From contig JAJYPP010000001.1 of NCBI GenBank assembly GCA_021795235.1, positions 1-64,000 on the forward strand: a stretch of DNA of 64,000 bases, written 5' to 3'. Below, piece by piece: positions 8,950 through 17,939 of the stretch (positions are counted from its first letter, which is position 1; each line of letters begins with the position of its first letter). The translations under genes were made by a program, and so were the position numbers. Origin of the DNA: a bacterium (lineage in GTDB: Bacteria; Chloroflexota; Dormibacteria; Aeolococcales; Bog-877). The notes below the pieces were generated by a model, which saw nothing but the letters and a program-made list of their open reading frames with translations, made no database searches and was not told where the DNA came from.

Positions 8950-9785
8950 ACGCGTGGCAGCGTTGGGCGAAGCCGTCCCGCCTGGGCACGTATGGGATCC
9001 TGGTGGCGTTCGCGGTGGTCGCACTTTTTCCCATCTGGTGGATCGTGGCGACCTCCCTGGAGACCGCCAGCCGCGCCTACTCCTTCCCTGGCGCCCTGGT
9101 GCCCCAGGGAGTTGTCTCCAACTACGTGACCGCCTGGGGGCTGGCGCCCTGGACCGGCTTCCTGCTCAACTCGGTGTTGATCAGCGCCACCACGGCCATC
9201 GGCACCGTGATAGTTGCCCTGCTGGCCGCCTATGCCCTTGTCCACCTGGTGGGACCGAGAGTCTCATCACTGCTCTTCACCGCCATCATCGCCACGTTGA
9301 TGGTGCCGTTTTACGCGGTCATGATTCCAGATTATGTGATCGTGCGGGATCTGGGCTGGCTCAACACCTACACCGCTCAGATAGTGCCGTTCTTGGGTGG
9401 CGGCTTCGCCGTCTTCCTCTTCCGGCAGTTCATCAAGGCCTTTCCTGGCGAGCTCAAGGAAGCGGCCGTCATGGATGGGGTTGGCGACCTCGGTTTCCTG
9501 TGGCGGATACTGGTGCCGAATCTCAGGCCCGCGATGGCCACGGTGGCGATCTACACCTTCATCCTGAGCTGGAACGCCTTTCTGTGGCCGCTGATCGTCA
9601 CCAGCACGCCCAGCGTGCAGCCGGTGCAGGTGGGGCTGGCTGATCTCCTCAGCACCGCCAACGGCACCGACTTCACGGTTCTGGCTGCGTCGGCGGCCAT
9701 CACCGCCTTCCCGATTGTGGTGCTTTACTTCTTCATGCATCGGCAGATCACTGAGTCGATCAGTCGGACCGGACTCAAGGGCTAG
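8946..9785 (+). CDS. ABC sugar importer permease (UgpE/MalG type)
   Basis: Second transmembrane subunit of the same importer, 279 residues. The start is a GTG overlapping the stop of the first permease (GTGA); the ORF-track start lies deep inside the upstream gene in another frame. It has about six helices, an EAA loop ELKEAAVMDGVGDLGFLWRILVP, the FLFRQFIKAFPGEL segment usual in MalG-like proteins, and the C-terminal Q-I-T-x-S-I-S-R-T-G-L-K-G ending seen in this family. Confidence 0.93.
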   Translation: MNAWQRWAKPSRLGTYGILVAFAVVALFPIWWIVATSLETASRAYSFPGALVPQGVVSNYVTAWGLAPWTGFLLNSVLISATTAIGTVIVALLAAYALVHLVGPRVSSLLFTAIIATLMVPFYAVMIPDYVIVRDLGWLNTYTAQIVPFLGGGFAVFLFRQFIKAFPGELKEAAVMDGVGDLGFLWRILVPNLRPAMATVAIYTFILSWNAFLWPLIVTSTPSVQPVQVGLADLLSTANGTDFTVLAASAAITAFPIVVLYFFMHRQITESISRTGLKG

Positions 9786-9843
9786 GTATGGGACGGTCCG
9801 TTTCGGCTGGCTATCAGCGCTATCGGATTGGGAGGACCAGGAC

Positions 9844-11148
9844 ATGAACGACGGGCACCTGAGGAAGCTGGCGGGAAAGCTCGCGCTGGTCGCCGCGATG
9901 GGGGCGATGCTGGCGGCGTGCGGCGGCAGCGGGGCAGCCCCGAAGCCCAAGACCACCGCGGGGCAGAAGGTGACCATCACGTTTTGGAACGAGATGACTG
10001 GCCCGTATCAGGTGGCCCTCAACGGGGTGATTGCGGCCTTTGAGACCCAGAACCCTCAGATCACGGTGGACAGCGTGGTGGTGCCGAACGATGCCGCCTT
10101 GCAGCCGAAGCTTCTTACCGCGGTCGTGGGCCATGACCTGCCGACGATTTCCCAGCTGAATCCGTACTGGGGCCCCGAGTTCATCAGCACCAAGAGTCTG
10201 GTCAATTTGACCCCCGACATCAGCAAGGCCAGCAACTTCGGGCTTGGGGAGTTCTACGGCAGGCTCCTCGCGGCGGGCCGGTGGCCCGGCAACAAGCAGT
10301 ATCTGCTTCCGTTCAACGTGAGCGACTGCGAGATGTTCTACAACCAGAGCGCGTTCCAGGCTGCTGGCATCACGTCGCCCCCGGCCACTTGGTCGGCGTT
10401 CGCTGCGGACGCTGCCAAGTTGTCGACGGGTTCTCACCACGCCTTCGCAATCACCCTGGTCCATTCGTATCCGTGGCGGGCGTTCTTCAACGAAGCGGGG
10501 GGACAATTTGCCACCGCGAGTGGGCAGCCCAACCGGAGCGCGTTCGCTCCCGGAGGTGCGGGGGTGGCCGCCATGAGCTTCTGGCAGCAGCTGGTCAACA
10601 AGGGGCAGGCCGTGCTGACCCAGGGATACGCGTCCCAGACCGATTTCGCCAATGGCACCAGCTCAATCCTGGTTGGCACCAGCGCCTTCTACCCCTATCT
10701 GGTGCCCGCGGTCGCGGGCAAGTTCAAGATCGGGATTGCCCCGATGCCCAGCGGCAAGATCACCTCCACCTCGGTCTTCGGTGGCTACCTGGGGATGTTC
10801 AGCCAGGCCAGTCCGGCGCAGCAGGCGGCGGGCTTCAAGTTCATCCAGTATCTGACTTCGAAGCAGGGGCAGTTGTATTGGATGGAGCACAGCAACGGCT
10901 ACCTTCCGGTTCGCGCCGATGCGGCGGCGGCCGGGAAGAGCTTCTTGGCCACTCATCCGGCTCAGGAGACCGCGTTGAAGTCGCTGGCGGACGCTACGCC
11001 GGAGCCGCAGTACGCTTGGTATGACCAATTTGACATCCAGGATCTGATCCCGGGAATCCAGGCCGTGCTGATTGGTAAGAGTTCGCCCACAGCCGAGATG
11101 TCGGCTCTCTATGGGGACGCGAAGAGCTTGGCCAAGTCTTCCTCGTGA
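9844..11148 (+). CDS. ABC importer solute-binding lipoprotein (UgpB/CUT1 type)
   Basis: Extracytoplasmic substrate-binding protein that captures the ligand and delivers it to the permeases. From the ATG at 9844 (434 residues) there is a basic N-terminus, a hydrophobic stretch and the lipobox MLAACGG, so Cys is the predicted lipid-anchored residue after signal peptidase II cleavage. The mature domain opens with KVTITFWNEMTGPY, the usual start of CUT1 binding proteins, and is of normal size. It is 58 bases after the second permease. The ligand is probably a sugar or nucleoside-like compound given the neighbours, but this is inference. Confidence 0.92.
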   Translation: MNDGHLRKLAGKLALVAAMGAMLAACGGSGAAPKPKTTAGQKVTITFWNEMTGPYQVALNGVIAAFETQNPQITVDSVVVPNDAALQPKLLTAVVGHDLPTISQLNPYWGPEFISTKSLVNLTPDISKASNFGLGEFYGRLLAAGRWPGNKQYLLPFNVSDCEMFYNQSAFQAAGITSPPATWSAFAADAAKLSTGSHHAFAITLVHSYPWRAFFNEAGGQFATASGQPNRSAFAPGGAGVAAMSFWQQLVNKGQAVLTQGYASQTDFANGTSSILVGTSAFYPYLVPAVAGKFKIGIAPMPSGKITSTSVFGGYLGMFSQASPAQQAAGFKFIQYLTSKQGQLYWMEHSNGYLPVRADAAAAGKSFLATHPAQETALKSLADATPEPQYAWYDQFDIQDLIPGIQAVLIGKSSPTAEMSALYGDAKSLAKSSS

Positions 11149-11203
11149 GCCGGGCGGCGACCAGGACGGACGACCGGCGGTAGTGGCGTGGAAGAGTCTT
11201 GGG

Positions 11204-11232
11204 GGAGCGGCGGCGCAGGGCGCCGCCGCTCC
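11204..11232 (+). terminator. 13-bp perfect GC hairpin after the ABC operon
   Basis: GGAGCGGCGGCGC-AGG-GCGCCGCCGCTCC forms a perfect 13-bp stem with a 3-base loop, 55 bases after the binding-protein stop. No T-run follows, but in GC-rich bacteria such hairpins can end transcription or protect mRNA 3' ends. Confidence 0.6.
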
Positions 11233-11434
11233 TGGGCCGCCGGAGCAGACTGTCGGTGAGTTCACCGGCGATGTGGGCATGGTCGGAAGGAGCGATATGG
11301 CTTGGGGATTCGGCAGCGGTTGTGGGGCTGCGGTGCTCGGAGGCGGGTGGTGTGGGCCCCCGAAGCCGGTCGCCCGGCGATCCAGGCGCGGGGCGGCGGT
11401 GGGCGCCCGACGACACTTGGGGCCAGTCGCCTAG

Positions 11435-12148
11435 GTGGCCCAGGTGCGCGCACTGGTGGTGATGGACCTCGACGGGACGCTCTACCGCGGGTCGGCGCCC
11501 TACCGCTACTATGCCGAGCTGGTCTCGCGTTCGCTCCCACCGGATGAGCGCGAGCGATATCTATTGGCGCTGGAGCGGTTCCTGGCCGGCGAGCAGCCGG
11601 CCGCCGCCGCAGACGGGTGGGAGGCGGCGACGGTTCTGGCTGGGGGGACCACCGGCGGTGCGGCGGTCTTCCGCGAGGAGTTTCTCCAAGCCCGTGCCTT
11701 CATGCTGGGGGCTGGTTGCGAGCTGGAAATCCCCAAAGGGATGACCACCTTCTTGGAGCGAGCTCGGACCGTGGGCAGGCTGGTCGTCGCCACCAATACC
11801 CCAGGCCCCTACGTGTTTCCGTTGTTGGAGCGGCTGGGGCTGGGGACCTACTTCGACGAGGTCTGCTGCATGGCGGAGAAGCCGGGGCGGTTCCGCTCCT
11901 GGCTTGGGGCCTGGGCCAAGCTGTATGGCATTCCGGCCTGGGCCGTGCTCAGCGTGGGGGACCATTTTGCCAATGACATCGCGCCTGCGCTCGAGGGCGG
12001 CTGTGCCGCTGGGTATCTGGACCCCTTCAAAGTCGGCCCTCGCGGCTTGGCGACATTCGAAGGACCGGACTTCGAGACCTTGCGTGCGCCACTGATGGAG
12101 TGGCTGGAATCGATGGCCAAGACCCGGCCGCCAGCACTCACGCCCTGA
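11435..12148 (+). CDS. HAD-superfamily hydrolase
   Basis: Haloacid-dehalogenase-like phosphatase of 237 residues. Motif I is VVMDLDGTLYRG (the first Asp is the nucleophile), motif II is around VVATNTPG, and motifs III/IV are near MAEKPGRF and SVGDHFANDI (metal-binding acidic residues). A helical cap domain lies between motifs I and II. The GTG at 11435 fits; an ATG 24 bases downstream is the alternative. Standing alone between the ABC operon and deoC, it may dephosphorylate a nucleotide or sugar phosphate, but the substrate cannot be told from the sequence. Confidence 0.8.
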   Translation: MAQVRALVVMDLDGTLYRGSAPYRYYAELVSRSLPPDERERYLLALERFLAGEQPAAAADGWEAATVLAGGTTGGAAVFREEFLQARAFMLGAGCELEIPKGMTTFLERARTVGRLVVATNTPGPYVFPLLERLGLGTYFDEVCCMAEKPGRFRSWLGAWAKLYGIPAWAVLSVGDHFANDIAPALEGGCAAGYLDPFKVGPRGLATFEGPDFETLRAPLMEWLESMAKTRPPALTP

Positions 12149-12511
12149 GCGACCGCCAAGTCTGGCCCGCCCGGGCCACGGGCATAGCTGGCCGTTTTGG
12201 CGCCCGATTCGAGCGCCGACCGATGCCAGCTCGGGTACCCTCAATCCAACCGGCCACTCCGGATGGTCGCTGGGTCCGCCATCGGACTGGCCCTACCCGC
12301 CGCCATCGCCGGCCCGCCCGCCGGGGTGCGTGCCGCTCTCGGCTGCGAGCGGGCGTGATCTCGGCGTCGCCGCTTGGCGCAGCCGATCATCGAAGGCCCC
12401 GACCCACAACGCGCGGACCGCATTACCGGGGCGGCCAACCGGCTGGTGTGACCACTTCGGGAGCTCTCTCCGAGCCGTCCCCGGCGGCCACAGGCCCATA
12501 ATTGGACGCTG
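12149..12511. other. 363-bp intergenic region upstream of deoC
   Basis: No credible gene. Its right end holds CATAAT (12498-12503), nine bases from the deoC ATG; with transcription starting 6-8 bases after a -10 box, the deoC mRNA would have almost no leader. No clear -35 box is seen. Confidence 0.4.
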
Positions 12512-13432
12512 ATGTCGAACTCGCTGACGGCAGCGCGAGCATTCGCCGGTACCGATCCCGTGGCGTCGATCGATGTGGTGGCGGTAGAGGCCCGCGCCCG
12601 GCTCTTCGCCAGCCGGTCCATCAAGCGTGGCTCCAAGCTCTTCGCGCTCAACCTGGCCATCTCCTGCACGGACCTCACGACCCTGGAGGGATCCGACACC
12701 ACAGGGAGGGTGGAGATCCTCTGCGCCAAGGCTCGGCGTCCCGCTCCCGACGATCCCTCAATCCCTGCCGTGGCCGCAGTCTGCGTGTACCCCGCCCAGG
12801 CTGAGGCCGCGGGCCGGTTCCTCAAGGGGAGCTCCGTCCGGGTGGCTGCGGTCGCCACCGGGTTTCCCAGCGGCCAGGTCCCGCTCGAGGTGAAGATTGC
12901 GGAGGCTGGCGAAGCGGCCCGCTTCGCCCACGAGATCGACATGGTGATGGACCGCCAGGCCTTCCTGGAGGGGCGCTACCAGGAGGTCCAACGGGAGATA
13001 GCCGCCGTCAAGGATGCCGTCGGCCGCCGCCACCTCAAGGTGATTCTGGAGACCGGGGAGCTGGGCGGCCTGGACCAGGTGCGTCGGGCCAGCTGGCTGG
13101 CCATGGAGGCGGGCGCGGACTTCATCAAGACCTCGACAGGCAAGATCCAGCCGGCGGCGACCCTCCCGGTCGCCGTGGTGATGCTGGAGGCCATTCGCGA
13201 CTTCGGGTGGGCGACGGGTCGGGAGATCGGCTTCAAGCCCGCCGGCGGTATCAGGACGGCCAAGCAGGCGGTCGCGTACCTGGTGGCGGTGAACGAGATC
13301 CTCGGTGACGGCTGGCTCACTCCGGAGCGGTTCCGGCTCGGTGCGTCGTCCCTGCTCAACGACATCCTCATGCAGATTTTCAAGGAGCGTAGAGGTGGCT
13401 ACCAGTCCCCTGAAGATTTCACCGAGGCTTGA
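12512..13432 (+). CDS. deoC: Deoxyribose-phosphate aldolase
   Basis: Class I aldolase that splits 2-deoxyribose-5-phosphate into glyceraldehyde-3-phosphate and acetaldehyde. The catalytic FIKTSTG motif (Schiff-base Lys) is near residue 208, with LKVILETGEL upstream and the phosphate-binding FKPAGGIRT downstream, as in DeoC. At 306 residues it is longer than the E. coli enzyme (259) and matches the long actinobacterial type. It overlaps the aldehyde dehydrogenase gene by 38 bases, so acetaldehyde release and oxidation are genetically coupled. It completes the route begun by cdd and deoA. Confidence 0.95.
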   Translation: MSNSLTAARAFAGTDPVASIDVVAVEARARLFASRSIKRGSKLFALNLAISCTDLTTLEGSDTTGRVEILCAKARRPAPDDPSIPAVAAVCVYPAQAEAAGRFLKGSSVRVAAVATGFPSGQVPLEVKIAEAGEAARFAHEIDMVMDRQAFLEGRYQEVQREIAAVKDAVGRRHLKVILETGELGGLDQVRRASWLAMEAGADFIKTSTGKIQPAATLPVAVVMLEAIRDFGWATGREIGFKPAGGIRTAKQAVAYLVAVNEILGDGWLTPERFRLGASSLLNDILMQIFKERRGGYQSPEDFTEA

Positions 13433-14936
13433 GGCGGCGCTCACCCTCGCAGAGGCCGGCTCACGCGAGGCCGCGACCAGTTCAGTGCTGGAGTTCTCCG
13501 CAGGCCTGTTCGACTACGCCGCCGCCCCGGAGTCCACTGAGCACGTGCGCCTTGAGCCCAGCTACGGCCTGTTCATCGGTGGCCGCTTCGTGGAGCCCCT
13601 CTCGGGAGCCCACCTGCCCACCGTCAATCCGGCGACCGAGGAGCCCCTGGCCGCGGTCGCGGAGGCCGGGCCGGACGACATCGACCGCGCCGTCGCGGCG
13701 GCGTCGGCAGCCTTCCCGGCCTGGTCCCGGCTGCCGGGGTCACACCGGGCCCGCTACCTGTTCCGGCTGGCCCGGCTGGTGCAGGAGCGCTCCCGGGAGT
13801 TGGCCGTGGTTGAGAGCTTGGATGGCGGCAAGCCGATCCGAGAGTCCCGGGACTTCGACATCCCGACCGCGGCCCAGCACCTCTTCTATCACGCCGGTTG
13901 GGCGGACAAGCTGGAGTTCGCCTTCGCCACCGGCCGCGGGCGGCCGCTCGGGGTCGTGGGCCAGGTCATCCCCTGGAACTTTCCCCTGCTCATGCTGGCC
14001 TGGAAGGTGGCTCCGGCGTTGGCCACGGGGAATACGGTGGTCCTCAAACCCGCTGAGACGACGCCCCTTACCGCTCTCCTGTTCGCAGAGCTGTGCCGCC
14101 AGGCCGAGCTGCCCGCCGGAGTCGTCAATATCGTCACCGGGGGGCCTACGGCGGGCAGCGCCTTGGTCCGTCACCCGGGGATCGGCAAGGTGGCGTTCAC
14201 CGGGTCGACCGCGGTGGGCAAGGAGATCCAGGCCGCACTGGCGGGCAGCGGCAAGCACCTGTCCCTGGAGCTGGGCGGCAAGGCCGCCCATGTCGTCTTC
14301 GAGGACGCGCCCCTCGACCAGGCTGTGGAAGGAGTGGTGAACGGGATCTTCTTCAACCAGGGCCACGTGTGCTGCGCCGGCAGCCGGCTGCTGCTGCAGG
14401 AGTCGATCGCCGAACCCTTTCTGCGCCGGCTGCGGCTGCGGCTGAGCCGCCTGCGGGTGGGCGATCCCCTGGACAAGAACACCGACATCGGTGCCATCAA
14501 CTCCCGCGCCCAGCTGGAGCGCATCGAGGCCCTGGTGCGGGCGGGAGTGGAGGAGGGCGCCCACCTGTACCAGCCCGATTGTGAGCTGCCCAAACGGGGT
14601 TTCTGGTTCCCGCCCTCCGTCTTCACGGGGGTCGCCCCAGCTCACCGGATAGCTCGGGAGGAGATCTTCGGGCCGGTGCTGGCGGTCATGACCTTCAGGA
14701 CCGCGGCGGAGGCGGTGGCTCGCGCCAACAACACCAGGTACGGCCTCTCGGCCGGGGTGTGGACCACCAAGGGATCAAGGATCCTCTGGATGTCGCAGCG
14801 GATGCGCGCCGGGGTGGTGTGGGCCAACACCTATAACCAGTTCGACCCGGCCTCACCCTTCGGAGGTTTCCGGGAATCCGGTTTCGGAAGGGAAGGAGGG
14901 GTCCAGGGCTTGGCCGAGTACCTGGAGTTCGCATGA
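13395..14936 (+). CDS. Aldehyde dehydrogenase (catalytic half of an ALDH16-like pair)
   Basis: NAD(P)-dependent oxidation of an aldehyde, probably the acetaldehyde made by DeoC. The start is the GTG at 13395, preceded by AAGGAG; the ORF-track start is inside deoC. The 513-residue protein has the Rossmann segment GQVIPWNFPLLMLAWK, KPAETTPLTA, VAFTGSTAVGKEI, the catalytic-Glu motif LELGGKAAHVVF and the catalytic-Cys motif NQGHVCCAGSRLLL, so it is a complete enzyme. An N-terminal extension of about 60 residues (through AAPESTEHVRLEPSYGLFIGG) precedes the usual ALDH start. The next gene overlaps by 4 bases and encodes an ALDH-like protein without a catalytic Cys. Confidence 0.93.
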   Translation: MATSPLKISPRLEAALTLAEAGSREAATSSVLEFSAGLFDYAAAPESTEHVRLEPSYGLFIGGRFVEPLSGAHLPTVNPATEEPLAAVAEAGPDDIDRAVAAASAAFPAWSRLPGSHRARYLFRLARLVQERSRELAVVESLDGGKPIRESRDFDIPTAAQHLFYHAGWADKLEFAFATGRGRPLGVVGQVIPWNFPLLMLAWKVAPALATGNTVVLKPAETTPLTALLFAELCRQAELPAGVVNIVTGGPTAGSALVRHPGIGKVAFTGSTAVGKEIQAALAGSGKHLSLELGGKAAHVVFEDAPLDQAVEGVVNGIFFNQGHVCCAGSRLLLQESIAEPFLRRLRLRLSRLRVGDPLDKNTDIGAINSRAQLERIEALVRAGVEEGAHLYQPDCELPKRGFWFPPSVFTGVAPAHRIAREEIFGPVLAVMTFRTAAEAVARANNTRYGLSAGVWTTKGSRILWMSQRMRAGVVWANTYNQFDPASPFGGFRESGFGREGGVQGLAEYLEFA

Positions 14937-15754
14937 CCGCCCTGCCAGTTGTCAAGACCCCCAAGCTCTACCTGGGCGGAGCCTTCGTGCGCTCCGAGTC
15001 GGGGCGGGTCTTCCAGCCCGCCGCCTCGGTCAATGTGCCGCGGGGATCGCGCAAGGACCTGCGCGACGCGGTCAGGGCGGCGCGTCAGGCCCAACCCGGC
15101 TGGGCGGCGCTCACCGCCTACAACCGGGGCCAGGTGATCTACCGCATAGCCGAGATGCTGGAGGCTTCGCGCTCGTCAATGGCTCAGGCACTGGGCGGTG
15201 GCCGCTCTGCCGCTCGTGAGCTGGACGCCTGTCTGGACGCTCTGGTCTTCTTCGCGGGAGCCGCCGACAAGCTGGGGCAGATGGGGGGCAGCGTCAACTC
15301 TGTCGCCGGGCCGTTCTTCAACTTCACTGTGCCGGAGCCGGTGGGGGTGGTGTTCCTGGTGGCTGGCGACCGCCAGGCGCTGCTGCCGCTGGTTACCCAT
15401 CTGGCCGCCGCGGTCTGCGCGGGCAACGCCGCTGTCGCCCTGGTCTCGCCGGCCCGGCCCCTGCCCGGCCTGCTGCTGGGCGAGGCGCTGCAGACGGGTG
15501 ATCTGCCGCCGGGGACGATCAACCTGTTGAGCGGGCTGCCGGGGGAGATCCTGGGCTGGGCCGGATCCCACCGCGACATCGACCTGGTCGACTGCTGCGG
15601 CTGCGATCAGGAGCAGTGGCGGGATCTGAGCGAGGCCGCGGCCGACTCGGTGAAGCGGGTGTTGCCCCCGGAGCCGGTGCCGCCGCCGCTCAACCCCCGC
15701 TTGGCCCTGCGGATGATGGAGCTCAAGACCGTCTGGCACCCGGTCGGGGTCTGA
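14933..15754 (+). CDS. Short non-catalytic ALDH-fold protein (second half of an ALDH16-like pair)
   Basis: 273 residues resembling the N-terminal NAD-binding domain of aldehyde dehydrogenases: LYLGGAFVRSESGRVF, AVRAARQAQPGWAALTAYNRGQVIYRIAEMLE and a degraded PVGVVFLVAGDRQALLPL where active enzymes have GxxxPWNFP. There is no FTGS loop with catalytic Glu and no catalytic Cys domain, so it cannot be an active dehydrogenase alone. It starts on an ATGA overlap with the full-length ALDH. Animal and some bacterial ALDH16 proteins carry just such a dead C-terminal ALDH domain fused to an active one; here the two are separate proteins, probably subunits of one complex. The C-terminus (NPRLALRMMELKTVWHPVGV) is conserved-looking. 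Confidence 0.8.
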   Translation: MTALPVVKTPKLYLGGAFVRSESGRVFQPAASVNVPRGSRKDLRDAVRAARQAQPGWAALTAYNRGQVIYRIAEMLEASRSSMAQALGGGRSAARELDACLDALVFFAGAADKLGQMGGSVNSVAGPFFNFTVPEPVGVVFLVAGDRQALLPLVTHLAAAVCAGNAAVALVSPARPLPGLLLGEALQTGDLPPGTINLLSGLPGEILGWAGSHRDIDLVDCCGCDQEQWRDLSEAAADSVKRVLPPEPVPPPLNPRLALRMMELKTVWHPVGV

Positions 15755-15795
15755 GCGGCAGCCGACTCCAGCTCGTCTCTGGGGACTGGTCTGAT

Positions 15796-16539
15796 CTATG
15801 TGGCTCGGGCGGCCAGGGCGCGGAGCCGACCGGGCAGTGACTGATCGCCAGCGACCGCTATCTCCTCCAGCCCCCGTCTTCCCCAACCCCATAGGTACAG
15901 GGCCGACACCGGCCCGCTGAGGACGGCACTCGGGGAGCCGTCGCGGCCAGGGTGGACGAGCACCTCCGTGTCCCCGATTGCCACCGACCACTGGCAGGGG
16001 AGATCGGTGCCGTCCAGGTCGACGACAGCCGGTGGTCCGCCGTCGCCCAGTGGTCGCCCGGGACGGGCAAGGAAGACCTCCAGAAGCTCGCCGACCCCGT
16101 CCGCCGCCAGCTCGCGGCGGCAGTCGGGTACCAGCCCGGCCGCCAGCTCGGCGTCCACCCGGTGGATGGCCGCCTCGTGGGCGAGGCGGCGCGCCCAGAA
16201 GCTGGAGCTGCGATCTCGTTCGTACCAGGACCACAGGGCCACATCCGGTCCCATGGCGGCGAGTTCAGCGCCCACCTGTTTGGCGGTTCGCAGTACTGTC
16301 GCTCCAAGGTCGGGATCCCCCGCCGCCGCTCGAGGCCAGCTCGCCGGCGCGGGCGCTGTCTCCAGGCGCATGCGGAAGAGCGGCAATTTTTGGGCCAGAA
16401 CGTTGGCCATGTGCGCCAGCAGGTCGGCGGCGGCCCAGCCCGGACACGAGGGGATCGCCACCCCTTGCTCGTCACCCAGGGTGGCGACCATCCGCTCCAC
16501 GCTGCCGTCCAGCTCAGCCAGGTACTGGGAGTACTGCAT
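15796..16539 (-). CDS. Maleylpyruvate isomerase N-terminal/DinB-fold family protein
   Basis: 247 residues with the pattern of the actinobacterial TIGR03083-type family: an N-terminal four-helix region starting [16 protein letters not shown], then [19 protein letters not shown] with a His in the position used for metal or thiol binding, a central [18 protein letters not shown] with further His residues, and a C-terminal SCP-like domain ([21 protein letters not shown]). Members include mycothiol-dependent maleylpyruvate isomerase, but most have no known reaction. It stands alone, divergent from metK. The family link suggests an actinobacterial-type thiol chemistry; a specific substrate is not assignable. 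Confidence 0.8.
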   Translation of the reverse strand: MQYSQYLAELDGSVERMVATLGDEQGVAIPSCPGWAAADLLAHMANVLAQKLPLFRMRLETAPAPASWPRAAAGDPDLGATVLRTAKQVGAELAAMGPDVALWSWYERDRSSSFWARRLAHEAAIHRVDAELAAGLVPDCRRELAADGVGELLEVFLARPGRPLGDGGPPAVVDLDGTDLPCQWSVAIGDTEVLVHPGRDGSPSAVLSGPVSALYLWGWGRRGLEEIAVAGDQSLPGRLRALAARAT

Positions 16540-16660
16540 CTGTACTAGACCATGGTAGGGAGGTGGGACGGGACGTGTCGGCGGCAGGGGATTTGGGGCG
16601 CCGGATGGCCGCAGTTGTGGCTGCCCCGGCGTTCCCTCCCTGGGTTCCCAGCGGAATCGA

Positions 16661-16722
16661 GACCGCGGTCAAATATCATGAGCACAACTCTGGACAGGAG
16701 AAGGCCCGCGATGGAAAGCGGG
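16661..16722 (+). promoter_or_regulatory. metK upstream region: palindrome, -10 box and hairpin
   Basis: A perfect 10-bp palindrome GACCGCGGTC (16661-16670) lies three bases before TATCAT (16674-16679), a good -10 box, so it would sit in the promoter spacer. A short hairpin CCCGC-N8-GCGGG (16705-16722) follows in the presumed leader. The leader does not match the SAM-I riboswitch core as far as I can tell. Confidence 0.4.
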
Positions 16723-16754
16723 TGGCTTCCGGTGGAGCTAGGAGGTACCAGGCC

Positions 16755-17939
16755 ATGACCCAGCGTCGCGCAAAGCAGCTCTTCACCTCGGAATCGGTCA
16801 CCGAGGGGCATCCCGACAAGATGGCGGACCAGATCTCGGACGCGATCCTGGACGCCATCCTCGCCAAGGACCCGCTGGCGCGGGTGGCCTGTGAGACCGC
16901 GCTCACCACCGGGGCCGCGATCCTGCTCGGGGAGATCTCCACCGACTGCTACGTGGACATGGCCAAGGTGGTGCGGGAGACGGTCAGGCAGATCGGGTAC
17001 GTGCGGGCCAAGTTCGGTTTCGACTGGGAGACCTGCGGGGTGATGGTCTGCGTCGACGAGCAGTCCCCGGACATCGCCAGAGGGGTGGACCTGGGAGGGG
17101 CGGGAGACCAGGGCATGATGTTCGGCTTCGCCTGCGACGAGACCCCCGAGCTGATGCCGGCGCCCATCCAGTACGCTCACCAGCTGACGCGCCAGCTGGC
17201 CCTGGCCCGCAAGAGTGGCCTGCTCAAGTGGGCCCGTCCAGATGGCAAGTCCCAGGTGACCGTGGAGTACGACCAGGAGGGTCGGCCGAAGCGGATCGAC
17301 ACCGTCCTGATCAGCGCCCAGCACGCCGAGGAGGCGACCCCGGAGGAGGTCGAAGCTGGAGTCCGAGAGCATGTCATCGCCCCCGCGCTGCCCGAGGGGA
17401 TGGTGGATCAGCAGACCCGGATCCTGGTCAATCCGACCGGGCGTTTCGTCATAGGCGGCCCCCAGGGCGATGCCGGCCTGACCGGTCGGAAGATCATCGT
17501 GGACACCTACGGCGGGGTGGGACGGCACGGTGGGGGCGCGTTCTCCGGCAAGGATCCCACCAAGGTGGACCGCTCGGGCGCCTACGGGGCGCGCTACGTA
17601 GCCAAGCACCTGGTCGCAGCCGGGCTCGCTCGGCGCTGCGAGGTGCAGCTCGCTTACGCGATCGGGGTCAGCCGTCCGGTGTGGGTGGGAGTGGAGACGT
17701 TCGGGACCGAGGCGGCTCCGCGCGACCAGATCGCCGCCCTGGTCGACGAGTATTTTGACCTGTCTCCTTCGGGCATCATCAAGGAGCTGCAACTCCGCCG
17801 GCCCATCTACCGCCAGGTAGCCAGCTACGGGCACTTCGGGCGCAGTGACCTTGACCTGCCCTGGGAGCGCACCCCCTACCGGGAGGAGCTGAGCCGGGAG
17901 GCGGGCGTGGAGCCGGCGGCGGGGGCTGCCGGCGGGTGA
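16755..17939 (+). CDS. metK: S-adenosylmethionine synthetase
   Basis: Makes S-adenosylmethionine from methionine and ATP. The 394-residue protein starts [22 protein letters not shown]; the [10 protein letters not shown] motif binds ATP/methionine, and [21 protein letters not shown] and [23 protein letters not shown] (split by me here: [16 protein letters not shown]) are the two family signatures. The ATG at 16755 follows AGGAGG by eight bases; the ORF-track start 777 bases upstream is spurious. It overlaps manC by 4 bases, so it is the first gene of a metK-manC-phosphohexomutase-cupin run. Confidence 0.97.
   Translation: MTQRRAKQLFTSESVTEGHPDKMADQISDAILDAILAKDPLARVACETALTTGAAILLGEISTDCYVDMAKVVRETVRQIGYVRAKFGFDWETCGVMVCVDEQSPDIARGVDLGGAGDQGMMFGFACDETPELMPAPIQYAHQLTRQLALARKSGLLKWARPDGKSQVTVEYDQEGRPKRIDTVLISAQHAEEATPEEVEAGVREHVIAPALPEGMVDQQTRILVNPTGRFVIGGPQGDAGLTGRKIIVDTYGGVGRHGGGAFSGKDPTKVDRSGAYGARYVAKHLVAAGLARRCEVQLAYAIGVSRPVWVGVETFGTEAAPRDQIAALVDEYFDLSPSGIIKELQLRRPIYRQVASYGHFGRSDLDLPWERTPYREELSREAGVEPAAGAAGG

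Noticed and set aside
16540-16754. SAM riboswitch upstream of metK
   Set aside because: There are hairpins, but I could not find the conserved core of SAM-I or another known SAM riboswitch class.
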